From: Cadophora sp. MPI-SDFR-AT-0126
Taxonomy: Eukaryota; Ascomycota; Leotiomycetes; Helotiales; Ploettnerulaceae
Length of the DNA stretch: 64,000 nt
Assembly: GCA_020747065.1 (NCBI GenBank)
Contig: JAGMVK010000007.1
Location: forward strand, 2,232,001 to 2,296,000
Direction of reading: 5' to 3'
This document shows positions 1 to 9,765 of the stretch, piece after piece. The notes beneath the pieces are model-generated. The model was not told where the DNA came from. It ran no database searches and saw nothing but the letters and a program-made list of their open reading frames with translations. Each line of letters begins with the position of its first letter. The stretch's first letter is position 1. Both the position numbers and the translations under genes were made by a program.

Positions 1-276
1 CCCGATTTGATTTTCTGAAGTCTTTTGACAACATGGCTACTCTGACGTTCCAAGCCCTACCTTGCTGAAGTAGACGTCCAATTGGACGATACCATTCTTC
101 TTCAAGACTACATATTTCAAGTACTGAAAGTCGCCGAAAGCCGCCGCATACGCGCGAGCTGCTTCGGCCACACCTGTTTGGATGAAGATGCGTTGTGTCG
201 AAGCGGTATTGGGAAACGGTGGAGTAAGTAGTGCAGTATTGGAACAAGATGCCTCTTGACTAGTTTGCAATAGCAT
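1..276 (-). CDS. Partial hypothetical protein at the left edge
   Basis: I do not recognise this protein. An ATG at 276 opens a frame of about 76 codons reading leftward to an AAG at 40-42. It is followed by GTAGGG, which can act as a donor. An acceptor-like TTCAG about 46 nt further on would rejoin an open frame that runs out of the window. Without splicing, the frame ends at a stop around 37-39. The second half (FIQTGVAEAARAYAAAF, then LKKNGIVQLDVYFSK) looks like a folded alpha/beta segment rather than random translation, but no domain can be named. More exons may lie to the left. The whole call rests on frame openness and a plausible small intron. Confidence 0.3.
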
Positions 277-521
277 AATTATTAAAAGATATATCGTAAG
301 CCCGATCTAGGAAACAGAAATAGTAGAAAAGCGAATCCAAACCAGAAGCCAAACTTCATCATCTCGGACCGGATAGACCAGGTCATCGAGGTACAGGCAA
401 AAAACATAGACAAACAATCAAGATAACACTTCCAAGTCGAATCCGACCGATCAGCACCAGCCGGTCTGTACTCCCGCTCCTACCAATCCAAACCCAAAAT
501 CATAACATCGTGAGAAAGTAC

Positions 522-1329
522 CTAGACAGCAGCCTTAGGAGTTTTAGGACCAAGAATGTCATCCATCAACCCACTCCACAACTCTTGGATAACACCGGGC
601 TCCTTATTCGCCCCCTCTGAGGTTGAGTGCAGAAGCGTCGAGAACGCCGCAGTCAACTGCCCGATATCAACATCCAAACCATCGTTGCCCACTACCTCGC
701 TCATCGCACTCGGCGCAACATTTTCAGGATGTGCAGCCATGATACTGATCTCTGGTCTAGGCACAGCTTCATCGAGAGACTCGAGAGCATGACCCGATTC
801 CGGCGAGCGATCGGGGGTATAGTTATCTGGGAGGAGAGGCACCCGGAGTTTCTGGAACGGGTTTGCGGGCTCTGCAGCTGGGATTTCTGGGAAGAAGAAG
901 AAGTCGATGGTGGAGTTATCGCGGGAGGCTTGCTTGGGAGCAGAAGTTCGGAAGCCTTGCATCAAGGGAATGGTTCGTACTGCTACAGAGGTGGGTCTAT
1001 GCATTCCAGATGTATGGAATGCTTGAGATTGGGAGCCGACGATATCGTGGGCTGCAAGTCTATCGACCAACTATAAATTGTTTGTAAGTCATAGTGTCAT
1101 TTGACGGTATAGAATACATATGGAGGAACCATACCTCATTCTTGTTGCCGATGGGGTTCAATTGTCTCTTCTTGCATTCTGCCCGGAGGTCCTTTAAATT
1201 GCGGGGTAGGTACCGTGAAGCTCGAGACTGAGCATCCAGAAGACCAGAAGGGCGGCTTGCGTTCGCACTGGAACTGATACTTCGGACTGCATGGGTAAAC
1301 TTGGTGACGGGAGGTGTAATTCTAGACAT
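522..1329 (-). CDS. AIM34: AIM34-like mitochondrial SAP-domain protein
   Basis: Two exons, 1329-1135 and 1070-522, with a 64-nt intron (GTATGG...TTATAG) give 247 aa. The join restores one continuous SAP motif: NLKDLRAECKKRQLNPIG then NKNELVDRLAAHD, at about residues 45-74. SAP motifs bind nucleic acids or pack as small helical pairs. Yeast Aim34 is a mitochondrial protein of unknown role with one SAP motif and little else, which fits the size and layout here. The N-terminus is rich in Ser, Arg and Ala and lacks acidic residues up to the motif, as expected for a matrix targeting peptide. The rest is low in complexity (Pro/Ser, then acidic) and carries no other domain. Assignment to AIM34 is inferred from SAP plus a targeting-like N-terminus; another SAP protein is possible. 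Confidence 0.7.
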
Positions 1330-2380
1330 GTTGATAGTATTGTTGAGAAAGTCGTAAGATAGAGTGTGGACTTAGAGAATACGGACGTGATGGAAGCTGG
1401 GGTAAAGTCGTAAGATTCAGATACTCGTGAAGGAACACAGACAAGTGGCAGCAGGATCAATTTATTGCTCCCTGAGATGAGGATGAGACCCTTGCTGTTT
1501 TGATTACCGGTCAAGGCTTACAAAGTCTCAGTAGGTGATTCAATCAAGTTGTTGAGATGAGTGCTGGTGGTCTTAGTGTTCCAGGGGAGCTCCTTAGCGG
1601 CAGATCACCTCGACAAGTGAGCGCACCGGCCTCAACACGTTCCCCAGGAACAAGCTGATAGGAGCGGTGAGACGTCGTCGGTGGCCGAGGGAGAACTCCA
1701 GGAAACACGCCGAAGGACCAAAGTTGTACTGTTTGTCCTTATAAATCATCTTCAACTGCCAGCTCAAGATTCTGCATGTTGAGACTCAAATCCATCAAGG
1801 TTTGGGTCCAACACTCAATGGACTCCACTTCTCCTTAGTATTTCCAAGTGCCGGGAGCCGTCAAAACAGGCCCGCCTTGGCATCGACTTATCTTTGGCCT
1901 CGTCAGCTTGAACTAGCGACTCACCCGTATCAAATCGAGGTTTCGAGCAGCAGTCAAGCAATGCAAGACAAGAAATCGAGAGGTATGAATTGAGCTGCTG
2001 GATGATTTCTTTGATTGGAATCAAGTCCGCGGACTACGACGAAATTCGAAGGGTATCCACAAGTAAAGTTATGCTTCAACAGCACAACATGGCCTAACCA
2101 CGCTCCACAAACATGCTCCAGGTACGCGTATGTACAGTCAAACGACTTCCAAGATCCCAAACGCCGCGCCAAGTGCAAAAGATGCCTCCCATACCGGCCG
2201 GTGTTTGTTTATAGGTCTGACCAGTCTCCTATGAGACTGTCGAGACGCTGTTCCACCACCTCTATCGCTTCTCGTGAATCTGTTATTCTTGGTCAATCAT
2301 GACCGATCAAGTTCTTCATCCCCTAGCGACCCGGTATGTGGTACGCATGCATTCATGACAAAGGAAAGTCCTCCACATTT
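1330..2380. other. Gene-free interval, 1.05 kb
   Basis: This interval lies upstream of the AIM34-like gene and downstream of ICE2, both on the minus strand. Only short unrelated frames occur, none with a domain or a credible splice partner. It presumably holds the AIM34-like promoter and the ICE2 3' UTR. Confidence 0.5.
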
Positions 2381-3789
2381 TCAATCCGTCTTCCAGTGGC
2401 TCGTCAGCGAATCGTCTACCCAGTCTTCCTTTCCGAGATAGAGCTCCAATGAATACAGTGCCATTGTCGCTGCCACGTTGATCCATCGCCAGATATTTCC
2501 TCCAGCATCGCCACCTTGCATCGTCCACCACTCAGCTTGATTTCCCTCGGCCGATGTAGTAGAAAAGTGTTGCATGAGCAAGCTCGTATATACCGCTACA
2601 AGTATGCTGGGACTGAACCAGCTGAGAAGTCCCAGAATCTTTCCGGCTCCATCGCTGTCTTCAAGACTAGGTTCTTGTGAAAGAGCTCTTGAACCGGATT
2701 CCCTTACAGCGGGAATGATTCTCGTAGCCGCATAGAACACAAAGATTCGGTAGGCCAATGAAATGATGACTGATGGAGTGATGGTCTGGAAAGCGGCGTA
2801 CAGGAACGTGAATCCTGAGAGTACTGCTGAAGGTAAGGTGGATAGAATGTAAAGAATCGTACTATATGACGCCATGATGATCGGAGGAAATGGAGGAAAG
2901 TCGGGTTGAGCTGGAGGTGGTGGCGGTTCCGATGTTGGCAGATAGTCGGTGAAGATCTGATAAATACAGAGCACCACATATGCAAAGAGCAGAGAGCTCT
3001 CCACTGGATTTCCTCTTCCGCTTCCGATGCCCCATGCGCATAGGAACACTGCACATGTAATTGTGACCCCGATGAGAGTGGCATCCACGTTTCCTATCTC
3101 TGGGAAGTTCATAATGCGCCAGAGGAAGTAGACAGAACTGGAGATTATGGAGCCTGAAAGCACGAGTAATCCGATCTGCAAGTTGTCAGCTTTGTAAATA
3201 AAAGAGGCCAGAGTATTTACCATCCACAATTCACTCCGACCACGGTTGACAAGCCATCTGGTGATTTGTCCAGCGGCTTGTATCACAAGCAGACTGCAGA
3301 ACCCTTCCGCCAACTGGAAAAATGGTGTTGAATATCTCAGCAGCTTGTCCCACGTCCCGACTGTCAACATTTCCAGGAGCCCGCCAGCACCGAATATCCA
3401 TTCCTTGACGCTCGAATCGTGCGATCGCTTCACATCGAAGGTTCTTGCTACCCAATCTCCGCTATTGTTCGCATCGACAGCAAAGCGATTCATGCTCCAG
3501 ATCAGCAGACCCGGAATGAGCACCCACTGTGCTAGCCCGATTATCTTTACTAACGCCCATCGTATCCTTGAGTTGTCTGGGGTTGCTAACTTCAGTGTTG
3601 AGAAAAAGAAGTAAAAGTAGAACAGGCTCAGCGAGAAAGCCAGTCCACACTCTCGTCCGCCAACTGCTCGAATTTAGTACATGTCATTCATATATCCCCC
3701 GTAGGCAACATACCATCAAACGCAATGGGTATGCTTAGAATAATGGACAGAAGGAAGATCGCAGAGGAGAAAACCCGGAACAACCACAT
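2381..3789 (-). CDS. ICE2: ICE2-family ER membrane protein
   Basis: Three exons (3789-3714, 3663-3221, 3175-2381) give 437 aa. Joining exons 1 and 2 produces SIPIAFDVGGRECGLAF, the N-terminal signature of Ice2, which in yeast reads SIPISFKVGGLECGLSF. This is why the start was moved upstream to the ATG at 3789. Ice2 is a polytopic ER protein. In yeast it helps inherit cortical ER and promotes membrane biogenesis by restraining the Nem1-Spo7/Pah1 lipin pathway. Hydrophobic segments recur along the protein: the N-terminal helix, SLFYFYFFSTL, the QWVLIPGLLIW region, the IGLLVLSGSIISSSVYFL region and several later ones. A Pro-rich loop (EPPPPPAQPDFPPFPP) lies mid-protein. Intron 2 (3220-3176) is only 45 nt, divisible by three and stop-free, so retention would insert 15 residues. 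Family assignment is firm; the exact intron 2 borders are slightly less so. Confidence 0.9.
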
Positions 3790-4564
3790 GCCAAAGCGCT
3801 GTGTGCGCCGAGCGTGCGTTGAAGCGCGCCCAGCTTTGTGTTTCTGGTATTTTGCGCCTCGTGAAAGGCTTTTGTGTCAAATAAACGCGTCGCTGAGCTA
3901 TGGTCGTTGTTCTTGAACGTTCCCAGGTTGTGAAAACTGGTCTGTCGCCCTTCGAAGAACTGTGTTGTTATCAGGCGCTTCGAGGCGCCAAGCTCTTATC
4001 GTAGAAAACTGGCGGATGATGAAATAGCAGTGTGACCGCGAACCCGCCTAGAAGATGACTCTGATCACTTGTGCTGCTTCTTGAACTGGGACTGGAAGGC
4101 CGCAGAGGAGGGTGGTGCAAATCTGCGAGATGTTGCCTGGCCTGAATGAGTTGCGCCAATGATCTTCTTTCTCGCGTGCGATCCAGGGTCTTGACTTGAT
4201 CTCGGGCTCAGGGCAAGATCCGCATGTGTCAAGGTTCTGAAGATGTCGCCAATGTCACCTTCAACCTTTGCGTGCAATTTTCACTTTAGAAAGAGGAGTT
4301 CCGATTTTCAAAAGTGCTGCGCGATTCTGGAGGCGTGGATCACAAGAAAAGACAAGGAAGAACAAACGATCAAAAATTTCAAGACAAATTGAACTCACAT
4401 GGATAATTCGAGCGATGTGTATCTGGAAAACAACTAGGCCTAATTAGTCAAATTTAGCTGCCGCTGCTGCATCGCCAAACAGCCTTCGCCAAAAATTATA
4501 TTGACCAAAAGTACCAACCAACACCAACTTTCCACGTATCTGTATGATCCGCAATACTCTCAGA
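3790..4564. promoter_or_regulatory. Divergent promoter region, ICE2 / MYG1
   Basis: A 0.78-kb interval separates two divergently transcribed genes. It contains no supportable gene and must hold both promoters. No specific binding site is claimed. Confidence 0.45.
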
Positions 4565-5617
4565 ATGGCAGAAGCAAGCGCAAAAAGACTCAAGACCTCC
4601 CCCGTCACTATCGGTACCCACAATGGCCATTTCCACGCAGATGAGGCTTTGGCGGTGTACATGCTCCGATTGCTCCCCACATACAGCTCTTCCCAGCTCG
4701 TCCGAAGTCGAGATCCAGCCCTTCTTCAGACCTGCCACACCGTCGTTGATGTCGGTGGAGAGTATGATGCCTCGACCAATCGATATGATCACCACCAGCG
4801 TACGTTCAACACTACCTTCCCAAACCGTCCAACCAAGCTCTCCTCGGCAGGACTAGTGTACATGCATTTTGGCAAAGCCATCATCTCGCAAAAGTTGGGC
4901 GTCTCGGAAGATGCTGAGGAGGTTGGCATCATCTGGAACAAGATCTATGAGAGCTTCATTGAAGCCTTGGATGCTCATGACAATGGTATTTCGGCGTATG
5001 ATCCCAAGGCCATCTCAGCCGCTGGATTAGAGAAGAGATTTAGCGATGGAGGATTCTCGTTGGGGGCTATGGTTTCGAGATTGAACCCGAACTGGAACGA
5101 CCCTACACCTTCGGACCCAGTCGAGGCACAAGCTGCTGAGGATGAGAAATTCTTGATCGCGAGCAGTCGTATGGGCGAGGAATTCTCGAGGGATTTGGAC
5201 TACTATGCGAAGTCTTGGTTGCCGGCTCGCGATATTGTGCACAAGGCATATGCGAAACGGTTGGAATATGATTCAAAGGGGAGAATTCTGGTATTCGATG
5301 GACAATCAGTGCCTTGGAAAGATCATCTCTACACTCTGGAAGGTCAGGATAGCGGGGATTCTCAGGTGCTTTACGTCTTGTACCCAGAGAAGCCAACGCC
5401 TGATGCGAAGTGGAGAATCCAGTGTGTACCAGTTACTAAGGACTCTTTCGAAAGCAGAAAGCCACTACCTGAAGCATGGAGAGGATTCAGAGATGAGAAG
5501 TTGGATGAGATTTCTGGAATTAGCGGTGGTGTCTTCGTACATGCTGCTGGATTCATCGGTGGCAATAAGTCCTTCGAGGGAGCAAAGGCTATGGCTATAA
5601 AGGCGCTTGATCTTTGA
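4565..5617 (+). CDS. MYG1: MYG1-family metal-dependent exonuclease
   Basis: An intronless 350-aa protein of the MYG1/UPF0160 family, a DHH-like metal-dependent phosphoesterase fold. Human MYG1 is a 3'-5' RNA exonuclease acting in nucleus and mitochondria. The hallmark motifs are visible near the N-terminus: GTHNGHFHADEALA (metal-binding His and Asp), DVGGEYD, then RYDHHQRTF with the DHH triad. The C-terminal half contains WRIQCVP and the FVHAAGFIGGNKSFEGA segment typical of the family. Length matches the usual 330-380 aa. I chose the ATG at 4565 because its context is better (A at -3, G at +4). An in-frame ATG at 4544 would add MIRNTLR, which could help build a mitochondrial presequence. ICE2 diverges upstream and IGO1 converges downstream. 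Confidence 0.95.
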   Translation: MAEASAKRLKTSPVTIGTHNGHFHADEALAVYMLRLLPTYSSSQLVRSRDPALLQTCHTVVDVGGEYDASTNRYDHHQRTFNTTFPNRPTKLSSAGLVYMHFGKAIISQKLGVSEDAEEVGIIWNKIYESFIEALDAHDNGISAYDPKAISAAGLEKRFSDGGFSLGAMVSRLNPNWNDPTPSDPVEAQAAEDEKFLIASSRMGEEFSRDLDYYAKSWLPARDIVHKAYAKRLEYDSKGRILVFDGQSVPWKDHLYTLEGQDSGDSQVLYVLYPEKPTPDAKWRIQCVPVTKDSFESRKPLPEAWRGFRDEKLDEISGISGGVFVHAAGFIGGNKSFEGAKAMAIKALDL

Positions 5618-5996
5618 GTACGGTTTAGGGATGCATTGCACGGCGTTGGTGGAAGGGAAAAGCTTGCAAGCTAGAGATATATATTATGATGAATGATTTG
5701 CCGAAATCGGCACAGCAATGCAGCTGCTCGCTGGTCGCTGCAAAAGACATGCACAAGAAGACCGTTCCTGGCTATGACTTTATCCTTTTGTGATTTCCAT
5801 ACGAAGCTACGAAGAGTTCAAGTCTCGCAGTGTGTCCCAACCTTCGAAAGAAATACCATGAGCAACATGTACAGGGAAACCTCCATTTCAAAGCCCGTAG
5901 ACCCTCATAATCCTCAGAACGCCATTGCAATTGCCATCAGTCGTGAATCCCCCAAAAGCGAAAAGGAGCCTCCAAACGCGCCACAATACTCATCAT
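5618..5996. other. Convergent 3' region, MYG1 / IGO1
   Basis: The 379 bp between two facing stop codons holds the 3' UTRs of both genes. A plus-strand frame (5693-6007) crosses it but shows no recognisable features. Confidence 0.5.
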
Positions 5997-6516
5997 CTAT
6001 CTTCTGATCGGGATACCCTCCTTCGCAGGTGGTGGGCTGGTACTATCAGTAGTTCTCTCGCCCTTCTTATCATCGACCTCATCGGCACTTGTCTCTCTAT
6101 TCAAGAAGCTGCTCTCCTTCACTGGGCTTCCGCTCGGCAGACCACCTGCTGATCCAACATGCATGACATTGCCGTTTCCGCTGCCGCCCTGGCTCGCATT
6201 GCCGACGCCAGGAGAGGAGAGATGTGGAATGTTCTCCGGGAGAGGGTGTTGGGAGCCAACACTGCCGGTATCGACTTCTGAGGCCTTGCCAGCTTTGGAG
6301 AGTGCGTAGTCACCCGAGTCGAAGTACTTCCTTTCCTTGAGGTGTTTCGCAAGCTTTTCGTTCGCATTGGGGAGCTTCCCATACAGGCGGAAGAGTCGTT
6401 GCTCGTCTGGTGAGAGCGACTTGTATCTCGTTGTCAGTCTTCCCCTCCTCTCCTTAGTAGGAGTGGTGATTGAAACTCACGTTGATATCGATCTTGTTCT
6501 TTTGGTGCGGGTTCAT
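5997..6516 (-). CDS. IGO1: Endosulfine (Igo1/ARPP19-type PP2A inhibitor)
   Basis: Two exons, 6516-6481 (12 codons) and 6419-5997, separated by a 61-nt intron (GTGAGT...ACAAG), give 152 aa. The product begins MNPHQKNKIDIN, then LSPDEQRLFRLYGKLP and ERKYFDSGDYALSKAG. FDSGDY is the invariant endosulfine motif. Its Ser is the site phosphorylated by Greatwall/Rim15 kinases, which turns the protein into an inhibitor of PP2A-B55 in quiescence, nutrient signalling and mitotic entry. The tail after residue 65 is low-complexity Gly/Ser/Pro, usual for fungal members. Exon 2 is 141 codons including the stop with no internal stop, and its frame agrees with exon 1. The first exon is too short to stand out as an open frame, so the gene is easy to miss. 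Confidence 0.95.
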
Positions 6517-7485
6517 CTTGACGTAGTTTGGATGCAGGAGTAGAAGATATTGTAAGCGTTGCAAATCACACTCGAGTGGTTTGTAAGTTGTGATATTGTG
6601 CCTGAGAATTTATTTGGGGCCGAGTTGCGTTGCTTGGGACGATGGATCGTAGTTGCCAAAACAGTGCCCTTGCTAGCGTGCCGGCAACGAGGGGTAATTG
6701 AAGCCCAATCACTGCCCTGCCGGTAGGGTTTCAAAGCAACGTCTTCTGTGATTTGTTCAGAATCATTCGCGACTTCAGAGGCATGCAGTGAAATAGAGAT
6801 CGACAGGAGTTTATACAAAGAAACGATATTAAATCAAGAAAAGCCCTTATGTACTCCAGCTGGAGTTGTAATCGGGCGATCCCCGTATCGTAGTAGTTTG
6901 GCTTTGGATAAGAGCTGCTTCGCTTAAAATCGGGGTCTTGGGCGGAAATTTATTTCTTACTCCTACAACCACACAGCCGTCAGTGAAGCAGCAAATCAAC
7001 TGGCAAAGATCCCTTCTGGTCTATATTGAAGCTAATATCCTATCAGTGACGTAAGTTGCCTGCATGGAAACTACCAATATCACTCTATTCTGCTGTTCAC
7101 TATCTCACAATCACCCCAGATACACAAGGATTGCCTCATAAGTGCATGACTATATCAGCGAGACTTCACAAGAGCTGTTTTGGACTGTGTCGACTGCCGT
7201 CTTTCGTACGATTTCTGGTCACTTGTCCAAAAGCGAGCTCATCAATTGGACCGATTGCTTGAGTCAGAGGGTATTGGCTCCCGTGTTAGTTACTACTTTC
7301 AAGATCCTCTCAAACCTTAGAGATCTCCTACCCCGCCGTGTTCTTGCTTCACTGGGGGGCTTCCGATTCGTCTTGCAACAGACAGCCAACCAGCTGAGGA
7401 TTCTTGTGTCTTGAGGTGGAGTTTATCCGAAATCTCATCCCAGCATCTTGGTTGTCACATTCCATCTGGGTACTGGGCTCTCAAA
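6517..7485. promoter_or_regulatory. Divergent promoter region, IGO1 / SFM1
   Basis: A 0.97-kb interval between two divergent starts. Short frames (for example 7056-7414) show no domain and probably lie in the SFM1 leader. Confidence 0.45.
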
Positions 7486-8297
7486 ATGACTTCCAAAACT
7501 TACATTGTTGAGCATCTCGATGATGAACTCGGCCCATGGTCTGAGTTAGAATATGTGACCATTGCCAAGGAGTCACACCAGGCAGGTGCAAAGTTCTGTT
7601 TATCATCAGTTCCTTCTTCTTTAGTGCTGCCGCACACGTTGAAGGCTGTGCCAGGTTTTACGGCAGATGGTAACAGCGTCGAGACAATCTATGCCAACGA
7701 TAAGAGCAGAGTGTGCTTGTTGGATCCCTCAGCCACCAAGGAATTGAGCCCGGAGGACGGTGACACGTTTGATGTGTTCCTGTTTGGTGGAATTTTAGGT
7801 GAGATATCTCCCTGTCGAAGATTGAAGATCGTCAATACTGACATGATCAGGGGACGATCCACCACGAGGTTTGTGCATGAGACCATAAGTGGTACGCAAC
7901 TGACCCGTTCCAGATAGAACATCCGAATTGAGGAAGAAGGGGTTTGAGGGACGACGTCTCGGTCCAAAGCAGATGACTACGGATACCGCAGTCAGAGTGA
8001 CGAGGCTCGTGGCTCAAGAAAAGAGTATGGCAGCACATCAAATCATATAAAAATGCTGACATGGTCAAGTTCCACTGGAGAAGATTGAGTACATCGACTA
8101 CCCCGAGCTCCGCATCAACAAGAATGAAAGTACAGAAATGCCATTCCGCTACGTCAAGGGTGCGAAAGGAGAACCGATAATGCCAGAGGTTCATACACTA
8201 AGCGCATTATATGGTTAAAATTGATACTAACAGAGTGCAGGGAATGGTCGAGCTGATCAAGAAGGATTCCGAGAAGGGCTTTGGTGATCTGTTCTGA
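7486..8297 (+). CDS. SFM1: SFM1-type SPOUT protein arginine methyltransferase
   Basis: Five exons (7486-7798, 7851-7868, 7914-8024, 8070-8188, 8241-8297) give 205 aa; yeast Sfm1 has about 213. Sfm1 is an unusual SPOUT-fold arginine methyltransferase that modifies ribosomal protein Rps3. Segments shared with the family appear in order: YIVEHLDDELGPWSELEY, CLLDPSA, FGGILGDDPPRDRTSELR, the RRLGPKQMTTDTAVRVT stretch, KIEYIDYPELRINKNE, STEMPFRYVKG and MPEGMVELIKKDS. The knotted cofactor-binding loop includes GGILGDDPPRDRT, which is assembled from three exons; exon 2 supplies only 18 nt. All introns are 45-52 nt with GT-AG ends. The ATG at 7486 was chosen because homology starts at MTSKTYIVEH; an upstream in-frame extension of 25 codons is non-homologous. 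Confidence 0.93.
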
Positions 8298-9765
8298 GCA
8301 GTGGAGTTCCCGGAAGGCTGCATATTGTGAAGCCATGTGGAATGTCCATCCAATAAAGCAGGACACACTCCATTCTTGCAATCGATGAGAATGCATTCGC
8401 TATGTCTGGCACCCAATTTGTTGATAACTAGAATACTGCAGTACCAGCATGGCGTCCTTGGTCAAAATCCGAGACAAAACATCAATGATTAAAAGTTGCA
8501 AACTCCTAAGTTCTGAAGTGAAAATAGCATGTCGTGATCAGTCGCAAGATTGAAAATTGAAGCATCCGAATAAATTTCGCCAGTTCTTTTCATAACATTT
8601 CAGGGGGAAAAAAAAAGTCCCGTGAAATGCAATGTCTGTCGGAGCAGAACTTATTGGGATGCTTGACAAGCGACGCTCCTGGAGTTCTTCCGATCCTTGA
8701 AACATAGCTGTAGATCCCCTGGAGAATGGGGCAATTCCGTCTCAAACACTAGGTGGTAAAATCCGAAAGCTGTGTCACTCAATAAATCCACCGCAGAACG
8801 TCGACGAAAGCCAGGTCTGGTAAATATTGACCAAATCCTGTCCAAAGGCAAACATGTTCTCCTTGAACGAACAAGAATGCTCGAAAGCTTCAGTTTAGTT
8901 CGGTCTCGAGCTGACCGTCTGATGGATGGAATTTGCGCTTAGAAACTAGATTTCCCATACGATTCGTGGGATGTAACATGAAGGGATGGTCAAACTACAC
9001 TTGACACTCGTCCTAGCGAGGTGGCGTATTGAGTCGACTCCAGGCTTGAGAAGGACTCCCGGTCCCAGTAAAAGCACACTATTTTGTTGCGAAATCGATG
9101 GTTCAGTTGATACTGCGTAGTGATTGAGATCTGGTCAAATCCAGTGATGACTTCAAGGTGAGCTGAGTGAGATGCCGAGATATTTTATGTAAAACTGTAA
9201 GATTTTCAAAGTTCTTTGCCGCTTGCTGTAAAGTCTCATCTCGATGATGAATTGCTCCCTCAGACTATTCACAAAGAGTTGGAACATCGACAATCTGAGG
9301 TCCGCTTGCAGTTGCATTTGATGTTCGATGCTGTCCGAGATCCCTTAAATTAGATCTGTGCCAAGATATCGACAACCGGCATCCTCAGCTTGCAGGGTTG
9401 GTTTAAGAGCCGGAACAAAGGCCAGAGCCTCGCGAATTCAATTCAAGGGCCATAGTTTTCGGATTTCCTTCGACTTCATCCATAAGAAGGCCAAAGGAGC
9501 CCACAATCGTGAATTGTGTTTATTATCCCCGGTACTGTACCTGGCTCTCGAAAATAATTCCCGGGTTTCAACGTCCGATAAAGTGTCGGCACTTTGAGCC
9601 GCGTGGCTGTTTACTGGCGGGTGGCTCAGTGCAGTGCATCGCTGACCCGACAGCATTATTCTTCCAAAGACTTACCTGGCTTCAACAAGTCTTCATGATA
9701 ACCAAGTTTGCGACGACGTGCACCTAACAAACTCGTCAGTTCGGAGGTCCCGAGCGGATTCCACG
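8298..9765. other. Gene-free interval, 1.47 kb
   Basis: The interval between SFM1 and KEX1 (both +). Only short frames on either strand are present, none with a domain. It presumably contains the KEX1 promoter and leader. Confidence 0.5.
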
